In this document: positions 1 through 11,470 of the stretch, piece after piece
Layout of the letters: each line of letters opens with the position of its first letter
Position numbering within the stretch: the stretch's first letter is position 1
NCBI RefSeq assembly: GCF_947507565.1
Contig: NC_089184.1
Coordinates: 1,426,001-1,490,000 of the forward strand
DNA length: 64,000 nt
Direction of reading: 5' to 3'
Origin: Oscarella lobularis
Taxonomy: Eukaryota; Porifera; Homoscleromorpha; Homosclerophorida; Oscarellidae
The notes under the pieces: model-generated
What the model was told of the DNA's origin: nothing
What the model saw: the letters and a program-made list of their open reading frames with translations, nothing else
The model's database searches: none
Translations under genes and position numbers: made by a program

Positions 1-907
1 GGAAGATTGGGAGAGCTCGTACGATTCGTCAAATTTCTCCTCCGCAATGCGTATCTCTTCGTCGGTGATGTTCTTGCCTCCCGCCTGCTTTCTCTTTTTG
101 CAGTCGAAGTCGAGACGACGACCTGATAATTTTTTGCGATGATGCTGAGACAGCGCAAACTCGGTATGAAAAGTTTTTATAAAGCCAATTGCCTGCACTA
201 TTACCATAATTTCTTTGATGTCCTTTGTCAAGAGTTGATGAAGGGGTTCAATGAAATCCTGAGCCACCGTGACATCCTAAAAGAAGGAAAAAAAGTCAAA
301 TAAATTTTTTCTTCATAGCTTCTCAGTCTCGTACAAGATCGTCCTTGTAACTAGCCATTTCTTTTAGACTTTCGCCGACTGAAGTCAACCCTTGACCTGA
401 GAAAAAAGTTTTTAAAAGAAAAATTTCTTCGTCTTCTCTTCTCAATTCACCGAAATTCGATTCGTCGCCCAAATCGGTGCCGCCTTTTATCATGCAATCG
501 CCGAGAATGTCTTCCGGTTGGGGATACTTGGCCGTTTTCGCTTGACGTCTCACTTTTTGATACGACGACTGAGCGAAGACTTTCATTCGAGCCGCCGGAT
601 TCGGGTGTAGGTACTCTTTCGTTTTGTTGATCATCTGATCGACCAAGGCGGATGTAGCATCCGTTTTCTAGGAGAATCGTCGGTTGGGTTCCCTCGAGAG
701 GGCCCCGTCTACGAGAAATTCCTCGACTGCTTTCGTTTACCTTTTCTAGTTCCTTGAAATCTTCGTCTAGCTTGGTTCCTTCAGCATTGAAGATCTTTTC
801 GCTAAAATACTACAAGACGTGGTGTGAGAGTCGGGTTTGGGTCAATGTAACGTCGTCTTCACCTGATTCGCTTTGTTAAATTGCTTCTTTAACCCAGTAA
901 GAGACAT
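1..907 (-). CDS. SH3GL: Endophilin A (SH3GL), N-terminal BAR part, runs off left edge
   Basis: Endophilins bind and bend membranes during clathrin-mediated endocytosis through an N-terminal BAR domain and recruit dynamin and synaptojanin through a C-terminal SH3 domain. Exon 1 (863-907) encodes the amphipathic start [15 protein letters not shown], typical of helix H0. Exon 2 (741-809) encodes [15 protein letters not shown]. Exon 3 starts at 667 and carries [13 protein letters not shown] and LGDESNFG. Later exons give FIEPLHQLL, then, across an intron at 145-204, [14 protein letters not shown]. Introns are 50-80 bp with GT-AG ends; one at about 400-453 is hidden inside a longer open frame. The SH3 half lies beyond base 1, so the gene is partial only because the window ends. 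ARL15 starts divergently 136 bp away. Family assignment is very secure. Confidence 0.93.
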
Positions 908-1043
908 GACGGATGTCAGAAGTGAAGAAAAGCAGACGAAAGACGATATCTCTAAGAGTGAGTCACGAAGAGTCACAACAAGTATGAATCACGTGAGTGA
1001 AATCGCGCAAGCGCTTCGTTTCCCTGTGAGGAATTCCCCGCGA
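908..1043. promoter_or_regulatory. Shared divergent promoter region, endophilin / ARL15
   Basis: The 136 bp between the endophilin start codon (907, minus) and the preferred ARL15 start (1044, plus) must hold both 5' flanks. I see no TATA-like element. If ARL15 instead began at the in-frame ATG at 906, the two start codons would overlap; the shorter start is preferred for that reason. Confidence 0.4.
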
Positions 1044-1934
1044 ATGTCTCGATGCGAAGGATGCCAGCTCGGTTGTGCGGTTGTTCGGATTGTGCTGACA
1101 TCGGTGAGAATATTCGCTTGCCTCATTTTGTAAATATTTGCTCCTAATTTCCAGTTTTGCCGGAGGTTGTGTGGCTGCAAGCAATTTCAACCGCGGCCCG
1201 AGTACTCGGTAATATGCATTGGCCTATCTGGCGCCGGAAAGTCGTCTCTGTTGGCCGCATTATCGAACGAAGCGACCGACGGACTGGAACCGACTGCAGG
1301 TTTGAATTCCCTTTTTTTTTCTTTATGCAAAACGAATGAATGATTGTTGCGTAGGGTTCTCTGTGAAAGCCGTTGGTCTCACGTCCGCAATTCTAAACGT
1401 ACATGAACTGGGAGGTAATAGTATGTGGTCCGCAGAATACATTGCGTTTTAGTCCGCGCTGCTGTTCCATAGGCAATGATACTGTGAGGCGTTATTGGAG
1501 TCACTACTATAGCAACAAACAGGCACTCGTGAGAGAATCTTTTATGGGACGAGTAGAAACTGTTGTACTGTTGTTGATTACCTCTCTAAATTTTAGTTGT
1601 TTGTTGTGGATGCGAGCGGTTCTTTGGATGAGATCAAGGCGGCGGCATTGGAGTTTCACAGCGCCCTAAGTCATCCCGATTTGTGCACTTTGCCTGTGCT
1701 ACTTGTCTTGAATAAACGGGATCTGCAGGCAGAATCAGATGAGGTAGACAATGAGGGCTGGTACCACGTTTGATTACTCATATATTACTACTGTATTAGA
1801 TAGTTGAGCATTTTCGTCTTAATGACAACTCGCGTTGTTTTACCTGCACAAGCAGCGTGCAAGACGTCAGCGAGCTGAGAGAAAAACTGAACGCGTTATC
1901 TGAAATCATTCAAAGAAACGTAGATACTTCGTAG
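1044..1934 (+). CDS. ARL15: ADP-ribosylation factor-like GTPase ARL15
   Basis: ARL15 is an atypical ARF-family small GTPase of Golgi and endosomal membranes. The spliced product contains PEYSVICIGLSGAGKSSLL (P-loop), then GFSVKAVGLTSAILNVHELG across the switch region, NDTVRRYWSHYYSNKQAL, LFVVDAS, and LHSALSHPDLCTLPVLLVLN, which matches the ARL15 subfamily better than any other ARL. The switch II triplet reads ELGG, as in ARL15, instead of the usual DxGG. The guanine-specificity motif reads NKRD. Exon 2 begins at 1155 and is in phase with MSRCEGC...LTS from 1044. The cysteine-rich stretch FCRRLCGCKQF before the G domain resembles the likely palmitoylated N-terminus of ARL15. The exact start is less certain than the rest. 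Confidence 0.88.
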
Positions 1935-1976
1935 AGACCAGTAATGTACACATAGACACTCTTGTGCAACTTCTCC

Positions 1977-3618
<1,642 letters not shown>

Positions 3619-3687
3619 CTGTCCGTAAACACGCGCGCGTTATCTCGCCCAAAGCCCCCCCGCCCGAATCTGCCCGAATCGGAAGCT
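3619..3687. promoter_or_regulatory. 69-bp divergent promoter, TEX9 / four-helix membrane protein
   Basis: Only 69 bp separate the two oppositely oriented start codons. Both 5' UTRs and any core promoter must fit here or overlap the neighbouring coding sequence. No TATA box is visible. Confidence 0.45.
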
Positions 3688-4218
3688 ATGGACGGCGAAG
3701 AACAATATCCCCTACTCGGCTCCAACGAATCGATACAAGACGAGCTTCCACCTCATCGTCGCTTATCGCCAATTCTCCTCTTCCTCCTCGTCGTCTTGGT
3801 GCTCGACTGGATCGCCGCGGGGACGCTGTCCCTCTTCTCCGTCTACACGTGGGACAACGACGAACGCACGGACTCCTATTCGCGCGCCTATCTATCGGCG
3901 TGGCTCGTCGTCGGATCGATCGGTCTCGGAGTCATCTCCAACTTCCTATTGTCGTGCACGAGACGCTCGTGCGAGGATCCCAATTGCCAGTGCTTCGATT
4001 TTCCCTGCTGCGTTGCCTCGTATTTTGTGTCGGTCGCTCTGCTCACCTTCTTCGCTATCGCTCTTCCCGTCGTTCCCGGCGTGCTGCTCAGTTTGAATGC
4101 CGTTCAAGATGAGAGGATCTGGTTCTCGGCTTTCGGCGCCGGCACGGCTTTCTTCATGTCGCTCCTCTGTTTTCTCATCGTCTGTTTGACGTTTAAGCGA
4201 GTGCATCAGTCGGACTAG
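3688..4218 (+). CDS. Orphan four-transmembrane protein, single exon
   Basis: A 176-residue intronless protein I do not recognise. A short acidic cytoplasmic-type N-terminus with a dileucine-like motif (MDGEEQYPLLGS) precedes four hydrophobic segments at roughly residues 28-50 (ILLFLLVVLVLDWIAAG), 68-90 (AWLVVGSIGLGVISNFLL), 105-135 and 145-170. A cysteine-rich loop (CTRRSCEDPNCQCFDFPCC) lies between the second and third segments. The tail is basic (FKRVHQSD). The frame was chosen at the ATG at 3688 because upstream in-frame sequence overlaps the TEX9 start. It could be an endolysosomal or plasma-membrane tetraspan protein, but there is no family match I can name. Being unspliced is unusual in this window. 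Confidence 0.7.
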   Translation: MDGEEQYPLLGSNESIQDELPPHRRLSPILLFLLVVLVLDWIAAGTLSLFSVYTWDNDERTDSYSRAYLSAWLVVGSIGLGVISNFLLSCTRRSCEDPNCQCFDFPCCVASYFVSVALLTFFAIALPVVPGVLLSLNAVQDERIWFSAFGAGTAFFMSLLCFLIVCLTFKRVHQSD

Positions 4219-4343
4219 TAGAATTGCATGCCTACTGATATACTGAATCTGCTAGAGGTTGTTATAGTAGATATATCGTACGTCTCTTAGCTAGGCCTGT
4301 CGTTATTTTTTTTTTCCCGATCGAGTGTTTTGCATATACCAAC

Positions 4344-5747
4344 CTATGACAAGTGCTTCATTATATTCTTGTAATCAAACCGAAAGTTGTTCCAGGCTGG
4401 GATCTGCCGTATGCGAACCCGCTTACGGCCTCTTGCATCCTCCTCTGTGACGACCTGCTGCTGCTGCTGCTGCTGCTGAATCCAGCTCTCAAATGGGAGC
4501 AGGCTTTCGGGGTTCTGCACTGGCCGTGGTGCAGGATGCTGTGGCGGAAGTGGCTGAGAATGAATCGATGCATAATCAAACGTCTGCCGCATCTGTAACG
4601 CCATTCCGGGAGGCATTGACTCCAACGACGGGTAGACGAAACCTAGCTGGGAGTCCCGTTTCTTCGTTAGTTCTCCTTTCTTTGCTCTGATCCACTTTCT
4701 CAATGGTCTGAAAGCTTGCCGTTGGTCACTTGAAAAAGAAGACATGACTGCACTTACTTCACAAAGGGTATCACAAGGAAAAAGTTGTTGGGATTTAATC
4801 CCAAACTCTTCTGAGGAGTCGTATCGCCCTTGTGAGTAGGCAAGTTGGCCACGCGAAACCACTCAATTTTCTAAAAACGACCTTCTAATCCAATTGTCCT
4901 TTCTAAAAACACGTCCCCTCACCTTTATTTCACATCGAGTCTTGGGCTGAAATATAGTCGACTTTGAAACGCCATAAGCAATGTATAGCTGAATTTTCTG
5001 CTCGTGGACTTGCTGAACAAGAAAATCTTCTGGATCGCAATACGGCCGAATATCAAAACCAGTTTCTTCAATCACCTGAAAAAAGTCGTCCTCAAAAGAC
5101 GTGAAGTCACGAGCAAAATTTAAGAAATACCTCTCTAACAGCACAAGTAAAAGTGTCTTCCTCTTCATTGACTTTTCCCTTGGGAAAGCCCCAGCTCGTT
5201 CTCGTATAGTAGCCTTGCACCAGCAAGCACTGAAATAATCATTGAATAATATTAGTCGGAGAGTGCGAGGAAAAGTAGAACATTTTGTGAAAATATTTAC
5301 CTCGTCCAGAGATTCGTCCAATATGATGGCTCCGTGGACGGGAACCTTTCTCTTGTACGCTTTCCACTCGGCAAGAATCTTGTCGACGTCTTTGGCATAT
5401 TGTCGCAAAAAGGGCAGATGGCTCATAAGTGAGAAAAAGAGTTAGGGAAAAAGAGAAGGCACCCGGAAAAAAAAATAGAGAGGGGCTTTTTCGAGGATAT
5501 CTGTAAAAGTAAACTCTCTCATTCCGCACTCGGGCAACTGAGGTTTCTCCTGCCGATAGAAGTCGATGTAGAACCAGTGCGCGAGCTCGATTTGAAAGCA
5601 GATGCGAATCTGATCGCTTTTTTCCTCCTCTGGGATGTTGATCAGAAATCGACTTCAAAGCGACACATCAAATTAACGAAAATAACGCTCCCGGGCGCGT
5701 CATCACCTGCATAAGTCGTTCAGAACGTCAACTGGAACAGGGGGCAT
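4344..5747 (-). CDS. DCP2: mRNA-decapping enzyme DCP2
   Basis: DCP2 hydrolyses the m7GpppN cap to release m7GDP and commits mRNA to 5'-3' decay in P-bodies. The N-terminus from 5747 reads [13 protein letters not shown] then [17 protein letters not shown] and HWFYIDFY (regulatory domain and Box A). The Nudix domain follows: [31 protein letters not shown] and [10 protein letters not shown], so the catalytic GX5EX7REUXEEXGU pattern is complete. Box B follows (FQPKTRCEI...[22 protein letters not shown]). The tail is Pro/Gln-rich with a polyglutamine run encoded by CTG repeats near 4457-4480, and ends [12 protein letters not shown]. About seven short introns. The stop at 4344 is convergent with the upstream membrane-protein gene, 125 bp away. 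Confidence 0.95.
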
Positions 5748-5884
5748 GGTCGGACCATCCGGGCCTGAAATGACGTAGAGATGTACAGGGATCTATACGA
5801 CCAACAGCCATCTATTCCATCGTCAACCAGCTAAGGCGCACGACGGCAAGACAAAGAGACAATACGCACATGCCAGTAATTTTT

Positions 5885-6755
5885 TTAGTTCTCCTCTGAT
5901 GAAGCTGACTCCACTTCGAACGGCTTGTCAACGTCCAACGACCCGCTGTTCGCAATGGAACAGTCCTTGAGCGGCTTATCTCTCGAATCCGTTTTCGTCT
6001 TCTCGATTTTCCTCACAACGCTCTTTAATTAATAACCAATTAATTAATTAATACCTTTTTTAATTAGGACGCATCTCTTTATTTATTTATTTACCATTCC
6101 CTCCAGGACTTTTCCAAATACGACGTGACGCCCGTCGAGCCACGGCGTCTTCGCAGTGCAAATGAAAAATTGCGATCCATTCGTGTCGGGACCGGCGTTC
6201 GCCATGCTCAGCCAGCCCGAACCGACGTGCGTCAGCTTGAAATTCTCGTCGGCAAATTTCTCCCCGTAGATACTTTTCCCTTGGAGAATAAAAGGAAAGG
6301 CGATGGGAACGTCGAAGGCGGAAGCTCGTTCCCGGGAATCTTACCCCCGGTGCCGTCCCCGCGCGTGAAATCGCCGCCTTGGATCATAAAGTCTTTGATG
6401 ACGCGATGAAATTTGCTATTTTTGTAGCCTTCCTGCGTGGGAAGTGGGAGAAGTGGCACGTGCGCGTCATCGCCCCTAAACGGGGCCCCGACAACAAAAT
6501 CTTACCGGTGCTGTCTTATCCGCTAGCTTGTAAAAGTTTTCGACCGTCTTTGGCACAACATCGCCAAAGAGTCCGATAACGATACGTCCTTCTGATTTGC
6601 CTCCGATCTCGATGTCGAAGAAGACCTGGGAAAAACGCGTAGTTCGAGAGGATTTCTTGTTGCACAGTGCTCGAGAAAACCTTCTTCGTGACTAGAAGAG
6701 GGTCTTTCTTCGCCAAGACGGCCGAGAGAAAGCAGAGAACTAAGACACGTAGCAT
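5885..6755 (-). CDS. PPIB: Cyclophilin B, ER peptidyl-prolyl isomerase
   Basis: An ER-lumen peptidyl-prolyl cis-trans isomerase that assists folding of secreted proteins, collagen in particular. A signal peptide is visible ([15 protein letters not shown], start 6755), followed by the cyclophilin-B lead [20 protein letters not shown]. The cyclophilin core follows: FKN-type [20 protein letters not shown] with the catalytic Arg, [20 protein letters not shown] and [16 protein letters not shown]. The C-terminus (SASSEEN) differs from the vertebrate PPIB tail and lacks a KDEL-type signal. A short intron near 6330 and another at about 6460-6520 interrupt the core. With PDIA3 this window carries two ER-folding genes. 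Confidence 0.93.
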
Positions 6756-7332
6756 TCTTGCTGGGTAGCGTGCGTCGCGACGTCACGCCGACGTGCGTGA
6801 CGGACGTGGTCAAAACAATTTCACAGGAAGTAGATTCGCACGTGAATGTGACAGCTGCAGGGATTTTCCCGACTATCGTAATTTTTTCACAATACCAAAG
6901 GTGAGAGATCCTTGAGCTTTCCTCGCTTCAAGTTTCTCTCATAAAAAAGTACCTATAAAACTCATAAAAACCGGACAGTGCAGAAAACCTACATTCCTCG
7001 AACTTACGCAGAGAAAAAACGCAATGATGTAAATGATGTATTATGTATGATCCTAGATCCTATTAATGAGTCTTATAGCTGCGGCTTAGCCGTGCACTTC
7101 CGCCAAGAAACCGAAAATTACACGCGTGCAGGCATGCGAGAAAGTGCGGGGGCCTAATAAAAAAGCTTTTTAGAATGACGTGACTGCAGATGAGTGCACT
7201 CAAGTGAAGCTAATAAGGGAATTTTTTCGTTTCCCGTGTATGAACACATCGCAACAATATATATAGAGAGAGTCGCTTCAAAGGAGACAGCACACATCAC
7301 GTCGTCAGTCTCTTGGCTACGCATAAGCAAGT
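6756..7332. other. Intergenic region, PPIB / CCP protein
   Basis: 577 bp with no convincing coding potential. It holds the 5' flanks of two divergent genes. The only motif I can support is the TATA-like element at 7258-7266. Confidence 0.5.
7258..7266 (+). promoter_or_regulatory. TATA-like element of CCP-protein gene
   Basis: TATATATAG lies 67 bp before the start codon at 7333, compatible with transcription starting about 30 bp downstream and a short 5' UTR. Inferred from sequence and spacing only. Confidence 0.4.
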
Positions 7333-8138
7333 ATGTTTACATCTCTTTCTATCGCACTAGTACTTCTCACTCTGGGCCAAAGTGGTATCTATCTAACTGC
7401 ATTGCGCTATGCAAAAGTGTATTAGACGTTCGTTTGTATAGGCAATGCAGCTCAATGCCCTCGACCAGCGGGAATGAAGGAAAAAGACGTCAAATTCTAT
7501 TTCGAAGGAGACATTATATTTCCCAGTTGTCCCGAAGGCTTTCGGTTACATCCACCGGTTATTTACAAATCAATTATGTGCATGGAGGATGGAAGTTGGA
7601 ATGGCAGTTATCCCAAATGCCAAAGTAATTTACACCGACTCACCCGCCACGCCGGCTTTTATACTTTTGTTGCTAGAATTGCTAGAAAAGTGCAACGCGC
7701 CTCAAAACTTTCCTGATCAAACAATGAAGTTTTCTGAAGGAGAAATGATAATGGTTCCAACCTGTAACAGTCGTTCATCACCAAATTCAGCAAATTACAG
7801 CTCGTCCATAGTGTGCAGTCCAAAGGGGAAGTGGAACGGAACCTTTCCTTTGTGTGAATCGAAAGGAAAATTGAAGTCTTCTTGTCCGGAACCGCCAGAG
7901 ATAGAAAGTGCTATTGTCCAGCGTCACCAGCCGGGGAAAAAAGCAACGTATATATGCCTAAAGGGCTACAAGCCAACAAAGAAAAAGATTATGTCTACGC
8001 TTCGGTGTAAACAGGGAAAGTGGAAAGGAACTCCAATCAATTGCACTCGGGGTAGAGTATAGATTAGAATGTCTTTGACGCGCTTCTAAATTACTTATCT
8101 CAGATAATTCTGTTGAATCTGTTCCAATGGATAACTGA
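7333..8138 (+). CDS. Small secreted protein with three CCP (sushi) domains
   Basis: Exon 1 (7333-7384) encodes a signal peptide (MFTSLSIALVLLTLGQSG). The spliced product then carries three cysteine-paired modules: CPRPAGMKEKD...CPEGF...CMEDGSWNGSYPKC; CNAPQNF...CNSRSS...CSPKGKWNGTFPLC; and CPEPPEIE...CLKGYKP...CKQGKWKGTPINC. Each has the four-cysteine, W-containing pattern of complement control modules. The last intron (from 8055) leads to a short final exon ending DNSVESVPMDN. Total about 190 residues with no membrane anchor seen. CCP modules mediate protein binding in complement, adhesion and receptor proteins; the specific ligand is unknown. A TATA-like element lies upstream, unlike at most neighbours. 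Confidence 0.8.
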
Positions 8139-8430
8139 GAAGGCTTGCATGGACAAACCTAGTACTAATAGCACAAAATTTAAAATGTCTATGACAAGAT
8201 TGTAGTTTGCGCATGTTGAGCAGAGATGTACACAAAAGTGTACGCATGTAGATTATTGGTGTACTAACCTGTAGACCTATGAGACTCTCAACGTCACGTG
8301 CATTCGCTATCACCAGTTTCAGGTTCTCCCTTCCTCCAGCGAGTTTGTCAACTGGTTTCAACGGGGGCTCTCTCGTTTTCGCTTTGCAAGTTTGCATTGT
8401 GAATGTGAAACATGGAAGCCCGGATAAAGA

Positions 8431-9153
8431 ATGTTGTCCCTCATAGAGCACTGCTGCTGCAAAACGTCGTACGTTTTATATCGACTTGAATAGAGAAGAC
8501 TACTCACCGTATTCATAGGGTCAGTTCGGTGCTGAACCGAGACGTGAAGCAGTTTGGCCGCCAGCACATGTTTGATGGGGACGAAGAGACCTGCTGGAAT
8601 TCCAATCAAGTGTGCTTGCTACGCGAAAGCCTTTTACTGTGACGACACGTGCCTTTTTTGCGTTGCAGGGAAGTCCGCAGTGGCTAAGTGTTACGTTTGA
8701 GCGGCCAGTGCACGTTGAGCAAATTCACGTTCAGTTCCAAGGCGGTTTTGCCGCCAAAACGTGTACACTTATCGATGGCTCTGACCACAGCGCGCCACCT
8801 CTTGCTAAATTCTATCCAGAAGATACAAATTCATTGCAGGCAAAGCGTTGAAGTTTAACGTACTGCGTAGGCGTCGTAGCACGATTATAGAGATCACGTG
8901 GCCTTAAGAATTTTCACTGATTTAAATTCGATTATGATAACTGACGCTTTAATGTAAATCCTGCGACGCTAGACGCTGACACTCCGCCTGCCGGGCGTCA
9001 ATTGCTAACTTACCATATTTTCTTTTTCAGATTTTCGCCGTGCCTTCCCTAAAAAAACCAGTCAAAACAGTCAAACTAATATTTGTAGAGAGTAGTGATT
9101 TTTACGGTCGCATCACCGTGTACAAACTAGATATGCTGGGTGTACCACAATAG
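8431..9153 (+). CDS. NR2C2AP: NR2C2AP (TRA16)-like protein
   Basis: A small conserved protein whose human ortholog binds the nuclear receptor TR4 and represses it; the fold is discoidin/F5-8C-like. Exon 1 (from 8431) encodes MLSLIEHCCCKTS with a strong gtacgt donor. Exon 2 gives VSSVLNRDVKQFGRQHMFDG and EETCWNSNQ. Exon 3 gives GSPQWLSVTFERPVHVEQIH, VQFQGGFAAKTC and FYPEDTNSLQ. Exon 4 gives FAVPSLKKPVKTVKLIF and ESSDFYGRITVYKLDMLG. The blocks match the family end to end. The last intron (8840-9031) appears to use a GC donor. The first exon is the least certain part. Confidence 0.88.
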
Positions 9154-9240
9154 AAACGACATCATCTAAGTACGCACACTGTACCTAAAGAATAAAGAGC
9201 AAAAAAAACACGAAAGCGAAGGAAGCAGTGAAACTATGAA

Positions 9241-11402
9241 TTAAACGCGTATGTGTCGTATTTTGACGGCGCCGTCGGCTCCCGACGAGAGCAAGTGTTT
9301 GTCGGCAGTCAAATACAATTGCGTGACGCCGGCTCCCGCCGCCCCCAATCCCCCTCGCCACGACGACAGCAATCGTCCGCTGTGCTCACCGGCAAAATGA
9401 AACATCTCTTCGTACGGAGACAGTCGAAAGACTTTGATGTCGCCGTCGGCGGCGCCGGTCACGAAGAACTCCTCGTCTGCGTCGATGGCCAGGCATTCGA
9501 TGGCGTCCGCGTGGGCCGTGAATCGTTGGACGAGACAACGTTGACGCACGTCGAAAAGACAAATTTCGCCGCGACGACCTCCGGAAATGAGCCACTGACG
9601 ATTGGACGAATAGGCGACGACACATGCGCCCGCCTCGTGACACGAAAACCCTGCAAAAAATGAAAATAGATCGTTTTCTTTTTCCGCTTCCTTTTGCCTT
9701 GTCTACCTTTGACCAAGGCGCTGCTTGTAGGCACGAGAGTATCCCATAGGCAAACGTTCCTTTTAAAAACAATTGCCTATCTCCCTCTTTTCTCTTTCTT
9801 TTTCTCCCTACTTACCTTCCATCGGAAGACGTTCCTGCAGATGCTAGAAAGCTCGACGAGCTCACAAACGTAAAGTCGTTGAGGGAACGACTTTGGCAAG
9901 GTAGCGTCTTTATGCGAATCAGCAGTGAAGTTCGTTCAGTTGTTCGAATCAAAAAAATACCTGATAAGCATTGACGCTGTTACCCATGTTCATGGCAAAT
10001 TGGAATAAATGCAGTTTCCCCCCATCCGTAGCGACACCGTACTAGAAAAAAATTAGTAATTCGCTGTTTCTGTTAATTAAGCTGCCGCCTGCCTTGTTTC
10101 CAAAGTGATTGAAATGAACTCTCATTATTCGACTACCCAACTTTTTGTGAGTAGCAAGCGGTTGTCCATGTCCACATTCCCACACGTGTGCCGTTCCATC
10201 GGACGAGCCACTAATATCTAAAATTCGCTGTTTTTTTACGCAACCTGTGCACAGCATCTTCCGCTCACAGTGAGGAAGTGACGGATGAGCTTCGATTCGT
10301 TTCACTCCCTGCACGGGACGACGAATGATCTGTAATGACGGCAATATCAGAGAGTTAGCACGCACAACGCCGTCGACTTACAATAGACGACGCGCCGCCT
10401 GACTGAGCAGCTGCTCTTTTCGTTTCCTTGGGCGACGAATGAATCATAACGTACCCATCAAGTTCATCCGCCCTTTCAATAAAACGACTTAAGTAATGAT
10501 CATGAAGAGGAGTAGAATCTCGTTTCGTACTGGGTGGCAATGAGAGGCGGTCGACTCGGGGACATGCTGTCGAGAGATAGAAGAGCGTAGCTGCTTGCGC
10601 TGATGCCGCCCGTCGTCGACATCTCGTCTAGCCAGACGACGTGCTCGGGAGACATGACCATGCCCGCGTCGATTTCCAATATCTCGCGTCCGTTTGACAG
10701 AACGAGGTAATTCTGGTTCGTCTGGATAAACGAGTCGCGAGTTGCAGGACAAATCGGAAGCTCGCACTGCAGTACCTTTATAAGCGAAAAGCAATTGACT
10801 GCGTCGCTTTCCTGATGAACGAGTCGTCCTTGAGAAGAATCCGCTTCGTTGACGTCGTCAGACGACAGCAGTTTCTAAACGAGACGATCGCTTTTCGAAT
10901 CGGAGCCCTCGAGAAGACTTACGTCCGAGCGGAAAATGTACTGAATAAATAAATCGTGCAACGTCTCTTGCCGAACCAAGTACTGCCAGAGCGATTTCGC
11001 CGGCTGGGCACTTCTTTTCGACGATCTAAAACCAAGACTTTCGAAATGACTTCGACGTCGTCGTGCATCGTACCTAAACGGCGTGTTCTGAGCAGCGAAC
11101 AGTGCCTTGTGTTTCGAGAGCGACGTTCGGCCCGTTCGATTTTCTTCCAAGTCAATCAAATTTTCCGGCGGTGCACCGAAATTGTCGAGAGCGGTGACGC
11201 ACTTGACGTCCCAGCCTTCTAGCGTGCGAACGACGGAATGAAGGAGAGGAGAAGAGCCGGTCAAGTCGGCCATCTCCATTCCCGATACGGGTATAAACGT
11301 TTTGACGCGTTGTACGATCGTGCGAACGACTGCTAAACGCATGAGCAACCAAGCATAGCAACCGGGATTGCGATGATCGTCGCATTTGCCGCCGATCATT
11401 TC

Positions 11403-11470
<68 letters not shown>

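Noticed and set aside
906-1043. Longer N-terminus for ARL15 from the ATG at 906
   Set aside because: It would overlap the endophilin start codon and adds 46 residues with no counterpart in the family; the ATG at 1044 is in the same frame and fits better.
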